Below are positions 7,222 to 15,125 of a stretch of DNA of 64,000 bases, one piece after another; the stretch's first letter is position 1; each line of letters starts with the position of its first letter. Source of the DNA: UMGS1696 sp963642885. GTDB lineage: Bacteria > Bacillota > Clostridia > Oscillospirales > CAG-272. The translations under genes were made by a program, and so were the position numbers. Where the stretch lies: NCBI GenBank assembly GCA_963642885.1, contig CAVIJI010000005.1, positions 22,718-86,717 of the forward strand, read 5' to 3'. The notes under the pieces were generated by a model. It did not search any database and was not told where the DNA came from. It was given only the letters and a program-made list of their open reading frames with translations.

Positions 7222-9540
7222 TTATCCGATTTCGATATCGACTCTTGCGGCCTGCAGACCGTCTGCGTATGCGTACAGACGAAGAGTGCCGTTTGCTTTG
7301 CATTTTACCGCGGCGGATATTTTTCCCGCGAACATACGGCGTATGTTTGATTTGAGAGGTTCGTGATCGAATACGGCTGAGCCCGTTCCGGATATTTCTC
7401 CGCACTTGTTAACCTCGAAGCGTACGACGGGATCGGCGTTCGGTACCTCTCTTCCGTCGGAATCGACGGTGTAACACGTGTATATCGCGGTGTCTCCCGG
7501 TTTAACATCGGGCGTTTCGCATCTCAGCATGAGCTTAACGGGAGCACCTGTCGTTTCGTGAGCGTCACGACAGCATTCCACGCCGCCGTGATAGCCTATG
7601 ACTTCGAGTTTTCCGGGATTATATTCGATTTCCCATGCGGCGTGATCGTGAGTGCCGAGCTCGACCTTGCCGCGGCTGATACCGTCGACAAATAACTCCG
7701 CACAATCACAGTTCGTGTAGGCCCAGACTCGCATTATTTCGCCCTCATGTCCGGGGTGAGTCCAATGCGGCATCAGATGTATCATGGGTTCCTGTGTCCA
7801 CAAGGCTTTGTTCAGCCAGAACGCGTCTTTTTTCAGTAAGAACATATCGATGGCACCCGAGCATGAGCACAGCCGCGGCCATGTTGACTCTCCGCGGTGA
7901 TCGAAGCCGATCCATTGGTATGAGCCCATTACCCATTCGCGTTCGTCGATGAACTTCCACGTTCTTTCACGTCCTCTGAACCAGTCGTTCGAGTCGCGGT
8001 CGTAGCAGTTTGTCAGCCCCATGGCGGGAAAATCGTCGTAATACCAGCCGCGGGTAGAGGATGTGGCACAGCACTCGGTGGAAACAACCGCTTTGTTCGG
8101 GAATTTGGCATGAACGGCATCGTATGAATCGAGACCGTAGTTTATTCCGACAATATCGAGATTGTCATAAACCGTGGAGTTGTCGGGGCGATCGCACGCC
8201 GCGGTTACGGGACGGGTATCGTCAAGCTGTCTTGTACGTGCGAGAAGCGATTCGAGAATGCGTTTTCCTCTTTCTTCGGCAAACAGCATTTCCTCGTTTC
8301 CGATGCACCAGAAAAAGACCGACGGACGGTTGCGGTCACGCTTGATAAGCATTTCAAGCTGTTTTATGCCTTCGGGCGATGATGTGAACCAGCGTATTTC
8401 ATCGAGTACGATAAATCCCGCCTCATCCAGTGCATCCATCAGCGCTTCGGCCTGCGGATAGTGACTTGTTCTGTAGCCGTTTGCTCCCATTTCCGCGAGA
8501 AGCTTTACCTTGTATCCGAAGATGTTGTCCGTAACGGCTTTTCCCACAAGACCGCAGTCATAATGTCCGCACACACCGCATATTTTTTCGTGATGTCCGT
8601 TTACGTAGAGACCGTGTTCCGAATCGCATATTACCTCACGGTACCCGTATCTGTCGCCGACACTGTCGATTTCTTTTCCGTCGGATATAACGGATGTGAC
8701 TGCGGTGTAGAGATGACCGTCGCCCACCTGCCACAATATGGGTGAGAAAACGTCCGTGCCGTATTTGACAACGGTGTCCGCACGTGCCTCAAGCACACAT
8801 TCGGCGGAGCATTCACCCGCGCTTACACCGTTTTCGTCGTACAGCACCGTTTTTATCAAGGCGTTTGCCGCCGATGACGTTGTGTTTTTTACCGTAACTT
8901 CAATATCCGTACGCCAGTTGTCCGAGTCCGTTTTACGGGGCTTTATATATACACCCCATAAATCAACGCAAATCGGAGAAGTTTTTACAAGCCATACATG
9001 ACGATAAATGCCTCCGCCTTCGTACCACCAGCTTTCGTGGTGAGTCGAATCGATGTATACCGCTATAATGTTGTCCTTATCGAATAAAACAAAGTCTGTG
9101 ATATCGACCTCGAACGATGTGTAGCCGCTGTAGTTGTGGTACAAAGGACATCCGTTTACATACACTGTCGACTGTCCGCTGACGCCCTCGAAATACAGTG
9201 TAATGCGTTTTGTTCGGTCTTCTTCGCTTAAACGAAAATGACGGCGGTACCATGCGTTATCGTATTTGAAAAATCCGAGAGTGTTGTTTTCTTCCTTGTC
9301 GATATTTCCCTCAACGACAAAGTCGTGCGGAAGATTTACCGTATCCCAGCGATCGGAATTGTATTCCACACCTTGTCTGTAGTCATCGGGATTGTCGTTG
9401 TAGTCGTAGGAAGCCGCGCCCCATCTTTCGCGTACTGTTTTCGCTCCCGTGTATATAGGGCCTTTGGATGTGGGCCTTTTTTTGATTATGTCGCCTCTGT
9501 GAAACAGCCAACCGCCGTCGAGATTTATTTTTTGTCTCAT
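7222..9540 (-). CDS. Glycoside hydrolase family 2 (beta-galactosidase/beta-glucuronidase-like), cytoplasmic
   Basis: Hydrolyses terminal beta-linked sugars (galactose, glucuronate or mannose; the specificity cannot be fixed here). It has the GH2 order: sugar-binding sandwich (residues ~1-190, ending YEGGGIYRHVWL), immunoglobulin-like domain (~195-300), then TIM barrel with RTSHYP. The acid/base glutamate is Glu416 in WCIGNEEM and the nucleophile Glu489 in VVSTECC. C-terminal beta domains follow. No signal peptide is present, so it acts on imported oligosaccharides. The ATG is preceded by AAGGAG. Its gene begins 21 bases after the GDSL esterase, so the two are probably one transcript with esterase first, suggesting removal of acyl groups and then the glycosidic sugar. 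Confidence 0.92.
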   Translation of the reverse strand: MRQKINLDGGWLFHRGDIIKKRPTSKGPIYTGAKTVRERWGAASYDYNDNPDDYRQGVEYNSDRWDTVNLPHDFVVEGNIDKEENNTLGFFKYDNAWYRRHFRLSEEDRTKRITLYFEGVSGQSTVYVNGCPLYHNYSGYTSFEVDITDFVLFDKDNIIAVYIDSTHHESWWYEGGGIYRHVWLVKTSPICVDLWGVYIKPRKTDSDNWRTDIEVTVKNTTSSAANALIKTVLYDENGVSAGECSAECVLEARADTVVKYGTDVFSPILWQVGDGHLYTAVTSVISDGKEIDSVGDRYGYREVICDSEHGLYVNGHHEKICGVCGHYDCGLVGKAVTDNIFGYKVKLLAEMGANGYRTSHYPQAEALMDALDEAGFIVLDEIRWFTSSPEGIKQLEMLIKRDRNRPSVFFWCIGNEEMLFAEERGKRILESLLARTRQLDDTRPVTAACDRPDNSTVYDNLDIVGINYGLDSYDAVHAKFPNKAVVSTECCATSSTRGWYYDDFPAMGLTNCYDRDSNDWFRGRERTWKFIDEREWVMGSYQWIGFDHRGESTWPRLCSCSGAIDMFLLKKDAFWLNKALWTQEPMIHLMPHWTHPGHEGEIMRVWAYTNCDCAELFVDGISRGKVELGTHDHAAWEIEYNPGKLEVIGYHGGVECCRDAHETTGAPVKLMLRCETPDVKPGDTAIYTCYTVDSDGREVPNADPVVRFEVNKCGEISGTGSAVFDHEPLKSNIRRMFAGKISAAVKCKANGTLRLYAYADGLQAARVDIEIG

Positions 9541-9561
9541 TTCGTTCTCCTTGTGAGTAAG

Positions 9562-10629
9562 TTATTGCGGCTTTCCGAGTGCTTCCTCGACTGCTTTGCC
9601 TATGCCGCATGCCATTCTGAAAAATCCGAGATCGTTCGGATGGCATCCGTCGACAGTACAGCTGTCACGCATTTCACCGTCAAACAGATGTGAGCCGTCG
9701 ACGAAGTATACGTTTTCGTCTCCGTCGTCAAGTGCGGTTTTATACGTCCGCATGACAGTTTCTCTGCGTTTTATGTCGTCACAGCTCAACGGATTGAAGT
9801 CGGGTTTTGTGACGAAAATCACAGGTGTGGTCGGATGCTTTTCGCGGAACGTGCGGTAAAGCGGATAGTGAGTTTTTTCGAGATGCTCGGGAGAGGGAGC
9901 GTTGTGGTCATAGTCGCACACGAAAACGGAAACATCAAGTGAGGCAAGGTACTCGGCAATGGCCTTTTCTCCGCGCGCACTGCCCGAGAAGCCGAGATTT
10001 ATGTGGTCACACGAGAGCTTACGTGAAATCATTGCCTGATATGAGTTGCCGGGTCTTGACGCGCACCCGCCCTGAGTGATGGAGGAACCGTAATACAGAA
10101 CGGGCTTTTCATAGGCGTACGCATCGGGTTCGCGTATTTCCGCAGAGGAGGAGAGACCTATATATAATTCATCTACGGGGTCATAAAGCGGCATATTTAT
10201 CACATATGTACGCATTACGGAATCCGTAGGCTTCCATGACGAATAACCGTGATTACGGTTTCCGGGCATGAACGAGCCCGCATAGCTTTCTCTGCCGTCA
10301 ACTACGGCGTAAAGGTCGAATCCCGACTGTCCGAGCATTGTAATGTGGGGCATTGTGCCGTTGTCGGGCATATACGCACGTATGGCGATGTACGGTGAAT
10401 TTGTCGCGAAGCGTATTCTTCCTCCTGCCGTGTGGGTATTGAGCGCGGCTACGGAATCGGAAACGGCTTTTGCGGCATCGGCGGGCATACGAAGAAACGG
10501 CTTCCCATGCTCATGAACTGCGAGACCGTGTATTTTTACGGGTGCGTCCTTTGCGTCGATCCATACTATATCGTTAAACGGTATATCGGTGACGACGGCT
10601 AAGTTTTGGTCGATATCGCTTATTTTCAT
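9562..10629 (-). CDS. GDSL/SGNH-type esterase with GxDLY domain
   Basis: Residues ~10-170 form a beta-rich N-terminal domain containing GQSGFDLY, the signature of the GxDLY domain that accompanies the Lipase_GDSL_3 family. The C-terminal SGNH hydrolase domain has GSSIT with nucleophile Ser183, NLGFSG near 211, and DGCH (Asp327, His330) as the remaining catalytic pair. It is probably a carbohydrate acetyl/acyl esterase acting in the cytoplasm, since no signal peptide is seen. The start ATG follows AAAGGAATAATTGTT. It is co-directional with, and 21 bases upstream of, the GH2 gene. The inverted repeat TTGACT-N11-AGTCAA (10685-10707) lies in its upstream region and may be an operator. Confidence 0.88.
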   Translation of the reverse strand: MKISDIDQNLAVVTDIPFNDIVWIDAKDAPVKIHGLAVHEHGKPFLRMPADAAKAVSDSVAALNTHTAGGRIRFATNSPYIAIRAYMPDNGTMPHITMLGQSGFDLYAVVDGRESYAGSFMPGNRNHGYSSWKPTDSVMRTYVINMPLYDPVDELYIGLSSSAEIREPDAYAYEKPVLYYGSSITQGGCASRPGNSYQAMISRKLSCDHINLGFSGSARGEKAIAEYLASLDVSVFVCDYDHNAPSPEHLEKTHYPLYRTFREKHPTTPVIFVTKPDFNPLSCDDIKRRETVMRTYKTALDDGDENVYFVDGSHLFDGEMRDSCTVDGCHPNDLGFFRMACGIGKAVEEALGKPQ

Positions 10630-10709
10630 AACAATTATTCCTTTCGATAGGCCAATATGAAGTTATAATTAAGCTTATCACATATTGACTAAATAATCAA
10701 CAGTCAAAT

Positions 10710-10734
10710 CGGATAATTTGTCAAAAATTATCCG
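10710..10734 (-). terminator. Weak terminator hairpin overlapping the end of the ZIP gene
   Basis: CGGATAATTT and AAATTATCCG form a 10-bp perfect stem with a GTCAA loop. The ZIP stop codon lies inside the stem. The following run of T is short, so termination may be partial. Confidence 0.5.
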
Positions 10735-11504
10735 AGAGCAACGTCAAGCGTCATCATAAGACTGAAACCGACCGCGAAAAAGATTGTTCCTATATTGGAA
10801 TGACTGCCCTGAGACATTTCGGGAATAAGCTCCTCTACGACAACATAAAGCATCGCTCCCGCGGCAAAGCTCAGCAGGTACGGAAGTGCGGGAGCAATAT
10901 ATGCGGCGGCAAGTACGGTAAGTGCGGCTCCTATCGGTTCAACTATGCCCGAGAGAATACCTCCGAGAAAAGCACGGCGTTTTTTCATTCCCTCGCTTCT
11001 GAGCGGCATGGATATAATCGCCCCTTCGGGAAAATTCTGTATGGCAATACCGAGCGATAACGCCAAAGCACCCGCTGTGCTTATATCCGCTTGTGACGAA
11101 ACCAATCCCGCGAGAACAACGCCGACCGCCATACCCTCGGGTATATTGTGCAGTGTTACCGCAAGCACCATCATTGTTGTTTTTGTGAGAGAGCTTTTCA
11201 TACCTTCCTCTGTTCCGCTCATGGCGTGCAGATGAGGAATGATTTTATCAAGAGAAAGCAAGAACAGTATTCCGAGCCAGAAGCCCGTGACGGCCGGAAT
11301 AAACGACAGCTTTCCCATCGAATCTGCTTGTTCGAGCGAGGGGATGAGAAGGCTCCACACCGATGCGGCAACCATTACACCCGCGGCAAAACCCGTAAGA
11401 GAACGGCGCAGATGCTCGCTCATTTCACGCTTCATGAAAAATACGCATGCGGCACCGAGAGAGGTCCCGAGAAAAGGAATAAGTATGCCGAGAAAGACTT
11501 CCAT
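10728..11504 (-). CDS. ZIP-family divalent metal transporter
   Basis: An integral membrane protein of 258 residues with about eight hydrophobic segments, importing zinc or other divalent metals. The diagnostic metal-binding motifs of the ZIP/GufA branch are present: LHNIPEGMAVG in segment 4 and IQNFPEGAI in segment 5. The loop before segment 4 has HLHAMSGTEEG, a short histidine-containing variant of the usual metal loop. It is apparently a single gene: a hairpin overlaps its end, and a separate intergenic region with an inverted repeat precedes the esterase gene. A TATAAT on the minus strand lies in the upstream region (about 11581), but no good -35 box was found. Confidence 0.93.
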   Translation of the reverse strand: MEVFLGILIPFLGTSLGAACVFFMKREMSEHLRRSLTGFAAGVMVAASVWSLLIPSLEQADSMGKLSFIPAVTGFWLGILFLLSLDKIIPHLHAMSGTEEGMKSSLTKTTMMVLAVTLHNIPEGMAVGVVLAGLVSSQADISTAGALALSLGIAIQNFPEGAIISMPLRSEGMKKRRAFLGGILSGIVEPIGAALTVLAAAYIAPALPYLLSFAAGAMLYVVVEELIPEMSQGSHSNIGTIFFAVGFSLMMTLDVALG

Positions 11505-11744
11505 ATATATATGTATCCTTTCGAAAGATATGTTGTGGATTTAAGGATATGCCGTTAAGTATCCGACAGCCCCATTATCATTATAACATTCCGAAAAGAC
11601 AAATTCCGCTCCGATAGGATATAAACGGCGGTAAAATTACATATACAAAACAATTGTTTGCTTTCGTAAGTATATTTATTCATGAATACAATGTATAATA
11701 TAATCGGAACGCGGATTCCGAAATAAAACGAAGGGGGGATGTAG

Positions 11745-11891
11745 TTGAAAATCAAAAGCAAAGCTGTGCTTCAGCTCGCGCTTATTGCACTCGGAGCGGT
11801 GCTTGTCACTGCGGGAGCAATGAGAGGAGAGGTTCAAACCGTTCTGTCTAAGGCGGTAAAGCTATGTCTCGAGTGTGTCGGAATTGGCTGA
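11745..11891 (+). CDS. CD1871A-family CxxC-motif small membrane protein
   Basis: A 48-residue protein starting at TTG 11745, five bases after the strong ribosome site AAGGGGGGA. It has a basic N-terminus (KIKSKAV), one hydrophobic helix (LALIALGAVLVTAGA), then RGEV and a C-terminal VKLCLECVGIG with a CxxC-type pair. This matches small proteins found in Clostridia next to a membrane 4Fe-4S protein and a TlpA-like thiol-disulfide protein, as here. Its end overlaps the next gene by 17 bases, implying translational coupling. It probably takes part in membrane redox or thiol transfer; the precise role is not established. Confidence 0.8.
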   Translation: MKIKSKAVLQLALIALGAVLVTAGAMRGEVQTVLSKAVKLCLECVGIG

Positions 11892-12795
11892 GAAACATAA
11901 TTCTTTTTCGCGTATTTTGAGCAGGTACCGCCTGTTGGTACAAACGTGCTCGACCATTGTGACAAACATACATATCCCGAATTTTTTCGGCGGAGAAATA
12001 TACCGCGGTAATTTTAAAAAGCTGTGTGTGCCGGTGCTTAACTGCTATTCGTGCCCGGGAGCCGCGGGTGCCTGCCCTATAGGTGCGTATCAGGCGGTTG
12101 CGGGATCCTCGAAATACGGCATATCGATGTATATTATCGGTTTTCTTATCCTTGTCGGAATGCTCCTCGGAAGGTTCGTGTGCGGTTTTCTGTGTCCCTT
12201 CGGTTTGCTCCAGGGCCTGATACACAAGATTCCTTTCAAGAAGTTTTCGACGAAAAAGCTGCATATTTTAACATATTCGAAGTATATTGTCCTGGTACTT
12301 ATGGTGTTCACCCTCCCCGCCGTTGTCACGAACGAACTCGGAATGGGAAATCCGTTCTTTTGCAAATACCTGTGTCCGCAGGGAGTAATAGAGGGGGCGA
12401 TTCCGCTTGCGCTGGCAAACGAAAGTATAAGAGGTGCGCTCGGAACACTGTTTACATGGAAGCTCGGAATACTTCTTGCGGTTGTTTTCGCAAGTCTTGT
12501 TTGGTACAGACCGTTCTGCAAGTGGCTGTGTCCTCTCGGCGCGTTTTACGCCGTGATGAACAAATTCACACTTCTCGGAATGAAGGTGGACGGAGACAAA
12601 TGCGTGTCCTGCGGAAAATGCGCGAAATCATGCCCGATGGATGTCGATATCACAAAGAATACGAATAGTGCCGAATGCATAAGATGCGGAAAATGCGTAA
12701 CGGCTTGTCCGACAGAAGCGATAAAATACAGGTACGGTATCGGCGAAAAGGTAATCATACATAATGCCGACAAAGGAATAATTCGAAAAAAATAA
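11875..12795 (+). CDS. Membrane-bound 4Fe-4S ferredoxin-type protein (NapH/CcoG-like)
   Basis: Integral membrane electron-transfer protein. About four transmembrane segments alternate with cysteine motifs: LNCYSCPGAAGACPIGA near residue 60, GRFVCGFLCPFG near 105, KYLCPQG near 165, and CKWLCPLGA near 217. Two classical ferredoxin clusters follow at the C-terminus (Cys243/246/249/253 and Cys268/271/274/278). The start is GTG 11875, inside the preceding small CxxC gene; no strong ribosome site is visible, consistent with coupling. Next to CxxC and TlpA-like proteins it likely moves electrons between cytoplasmic donors and extracytoplasmic thiols. Confidence 0.92.
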   Translation: MSELAEKHNSFSRILSRYRLLVQTCSTIVTNIHIPNFFGGEIYRGNFKKLCVPVLNCYSCPGAAGACPIGAYQAVAGSSKYGISMYIIGFLILVGMLLGRFVCGFLCPFGLLQGLIHKIPFKKFSTKKLHILTYSKYIVLVLMVFTLPAVVTNELGMGNPFFCKYLCPQGVIEGAIPLALANESIRGALGTLFTWKLGILLAVVFASLVWYRPFCKWLCPLGAFYAVMNKFTLLGMKVDGDKCVSCGKCAKSCPMDVDITKNTNSAECIRCGKCVTACPTEAIKYRYGIGEKVIIHNADKGIIRKK

Positions 12796-12825
12796 AATTC
12801 GTTTGCCGAAAAAAGGAGTAAAATC

Positions 12826-13716
12826 ATGAAAACGAAGAAAATAGCGGCTGTTATACTGTCCGTGCTGATGCTTATAACAGCGGTATCATGCGCGAAGAAA
12901 GAAGAAAGCATGACGGAGGAAGAAATACAGAACGCCATGAATGAGCTTTATGCGGAAGAAAACGAGCTGTTCGGCACTCATGCGGAACAGTGGGAGGTTG
13001 TTTTCGCGAACATGGACAAAGAGTCCGTTATGAACAACACCGACGATTACGCAACGTTTCTCGGTAAGAGTATAGATGCGTGTCAAAGTCTGTTCACCGC
13101 CGATGATCTGGCGATTCTCAAAGAGGATGTCGAAAAAATAAGGGAAATCGAAGAACAAATATCCGAACTCAGTGAAAAAACGGCATCGGCATCGGATTCG
13201 TCATCGGTTTCCATGACAGCTTTTCCGAGCTTTGTCGGCAAGGATTTTGACGGCAACGATGTCGACAGCGGAATTTTCGCCGAAAATTCCGTCACGGTAA
13301 TTAACTTCTGGTTCAACGGCTGTTCTCCGTGCGTGAATGAACTCGGAGATTTGAACGCGCTGAACGAATCACTTAAGGAACGCGGCGGCGAGCTTATCGG
13401 AATAAACGTCGAAGCGTTTGACGGAAACGAAAGCATCATAACCGAAGCGAAATCGATTCTCGCATCGAAAAACGCGTCTTACAGAAACATATACTTTGAC
13501 TCGAACAGCGAGGCGGGACAATACGCGGCGCAGATTATGGCGTTCCCGACGACTGTATTCGTCGACAGACAGGGGAATATCATCGGCGACCCGATAGTCG
13601 GAAGCATTAACGATGATGAGGGCATGAAAAAAGTGAACGAACGTATCGACGAGATAATCGCGGCGGATGAAGTGAGTGCAAACGCGACTGTTATATCGGG
13701 CTATGTGGAAGGATAA
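12826..13716 (+). CDS. TlpA-like thiol-disulfide lipoprotein
   Basis: A lipoprotein: the signal peptide MKTKKIAAVILSVLMLITAV ends at a lipobox with Cys22. Residues ~28-120 form a helical, acidic region that probably acts as a spacer. From about residue 130 there is a thioredoxin-fold domain of the TlpA/ResA type with active site WFNGCSPC (Cys166/Cys169) and a cis-proline loop AFPTTVFV near 230. It should reduce or isomerise disulfides outside the membrane, probably receiving electrons through the upstream 4Fe-4S and CxxC proteins. Spacing to the 4Fe-4S gene is 30 bases, with AAAAAAGGAG before the ATG. The damaged gene downstream overlaps its last codons. Confidence 0.92.
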   Translation: MKTKKIAAVILSVLMLITAVSCAKKEESMTEEEIQNAMNELYAEENELFGTHAEQWEVVFANMDKESVMNNTDDYATFLGKSIDACQSLFTADDLAILKEDVEKIREIEEQISELSEKTASASDSSSVSMTAFPSFVGKDFDGNDVDSGIFAENSVTVINFWFNGCSPCVNELGDLNALNESLKERGGELIGINVEAFDGNESIITEAKSILASKNASYRNIYFDSNSEAGQYAAQIMAFPTTVFVDRQGNIIGDPIVGSINDDEGMKKVNERIDEIIAADEVSANATVISGYVEG

Positions 13717-14145
13717 CCGTACGAAACAATATAAAACCGAGCATTACGTATTCAATTACAATGCCGATTCGAAGGCGGAAGAGGATATTTCGAAAATATC
13801 GCGGCTTCAGGAATCATGCTTCGGTTATATATGTAATGTTTTAAAGACCGAGCCGACGTTTAAAATCGAATATTACCTATGCGAAACGCCCGAGGAGGTC
13901 GGACGTCTTTACGGAGACAACGAACCGTGCAACGGATTTGCTTCCTCACCGAATGAAATATACGCCGTATACAACGAAAAGACAAAATGCGTCGGCTTTC
14001 ACGAGGATGACCACATAATAAGCTATACCGTAAGACACCGAATGAGCTGAATGCGATGTTTACCGATTATGTGAAGATATTCGAAACAGACGAAACGCTG
14101 AAGCACAGAATGGGTGAATTATTAAGCCTGTACTCGAATAAATAA
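13703..14145 (+). pseudogene. Putative zinc-peptidase-like protein, broken by an internal deletion and frameshift
   Basis: The first frame (ATG 13703 to TGA 14050) encodes a typical N-terminus with YYLCETPEEVGRLYGD and ends shortly after GFHEDDHIISYTV, an HExxH zinc-site motif. The C-terminal segment TPNELNAMFTDYVKIF ... SLYSNK follows in another frame, starting around 14034 and ending at the TAA at 14143-14145. The two parts read like the start and end of one protein whose middle is missing near 14030, including the downstream glutamate expected of a gluzincin. The gene overlaps the last codons of the TlpA-like gene. The family is not confidently identified. It is almost certainly non-functional. 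Confidence 0.75.
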
Positions 14146-14153
14146 AGACAAGG

Positions 14154-14192
14154 AAAATCCGACCTGCGGTTAAATTTCACAGGTCGGATTTT
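14154..14192 (+). terminator. Terminator of the redox cluster
   Basis: A perfect 13-bp stem, AAAATCCGACCTG with CAGGTCGGATTTT, followed by CGTTTTAC. It ends the CxxC / 4Fe-4S / TlpA / pseudogene run. No gene is seen from here to 14310. Confidence 0.85.
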
Positions 14193-14310
14193 CGTTTTAC
14201 TCAAAATATATTTATAACATCAATCGAAGAATTCGGCATTGGTTTTATCAAGCACCTTTGATACAAAAATAGGTTTCAATTCGACACCGAAAAAGACGAA
14301 AATGTTAATA

Positions 14311-14835
14311 TTATTGCTTTTTGCGAGCTTCAACGTATTCCGCTATCTTTGACGCGCAGATTTCACTCGGTTCATCGGTTGAAACTATGATATCATACGC
14401 GCTGTCGTCCTTCGGTGTTATGTGCTCGTTTTGCCACAACGCTTTGCCGATGGTGCGGTTTCCTCTTTCTTTTTCACGGCGTACGAGGTTTTCCTCGGAT
14501 ATTTTTATTCTTACGAAAACGGTGGCGCATTCCTTCATTATTTCCCGCGATATTTCGTATATATCCTGCGTGTCGAACAGGCAGTTGTCTATAACAACGT
14601 CACGTCCGGTGTTTGCTATGGCGGCGGCGGATGAATACATTACGGTCAGAAAATCATGCTCGGCTTCGTTTTCGTCGGCAAAGGGAAACGAGTGCGGTGT
14701 CATATATCCGTCTACGATGTCGTATGAAAGATGATACAGCGGTGTTTTCCATATTTTCTGCAGATTTTTCGATAATGTGGTCTTGCCGCAGCTTGACGGG
14801 CCGTTTAAAACGATTATGATGCCTTTATTTTTCAT
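14311..14835 (-). CDS. Chloramphenicol phosphotransferase-like P-loop kinase
   Basis: A 174-residue cytoplasmic P-loop protein with the Walker A motif NGPSSCGKTT close to the N-terminus and VVIDNCLFD (Walker B-like strand) near residue 80. The pattern, including the REKERGNRTIGKALWQ lid region, resembles the CPT family (chloramphenicol 3-O-phosphotransferase and relatives). Most members are uncharacterised small-molecule kinases, so antibiotic inactivation should not be assumed. The ATG at 14835 is chosen over an upstream one at 14889 because CGGAGGAACAGTATCA lies directly before it and the protein then begins at the first beta strand. It has no obvious partners. Confidence 0.75.
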   Translation of the reverse strand: MKNKGIIIVLNGPSSCGKTTLSKNLQKIWKTPLYHLSYDIVDGYMTPHSFPFADENEAEHDFLTVMYSSAAAIANTGRDVVIDNCLFDTQDIYEISREIMKECATVFVRIKISEENLVRREKERGNRTIGKALWQNEHITPKDDSAYDIIVSTDEPSEICASKIAEYVEARKKQ

Positions 14836-15075
14836 TGATACTGTTCCTCCGAATAATGGTGTGATTTGAATGATATCACCCGGGTGCACACGAAAATACT
14901 TTATAATGTGAATAAAAAGTAAAAAAGAAATGAGAACTGTCGGCTGACTGCATTTTCATTATGAAAAAATCTGCTTCTGTATCGCAAACAGCTACATATG
15001 TCATTCAAAACCGCACTAAATTGTTAAATTTATATAATTGTGATTATTTTGTGATAAATGAACGTGAATTTGTGA

Positions 15076-15081
15076 TATAAT
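15076..15081 (+). promoter_or_regulatory. Extended -10 promoter of the first orphan solute-binding protein
   Basis: TATAAT preceded by TGTGA gives an extended -10 element (TG one base upstream). No good -35 box is present at 16-18 bp. The rest of the 14836-15125 region holds no recognisable gene. Confidence 0.55.
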
Positions 15082-15125
15082 TTTAACATCATAAAGAGAT
15101 CGAATAATTTATCACGGAGGTTTTA

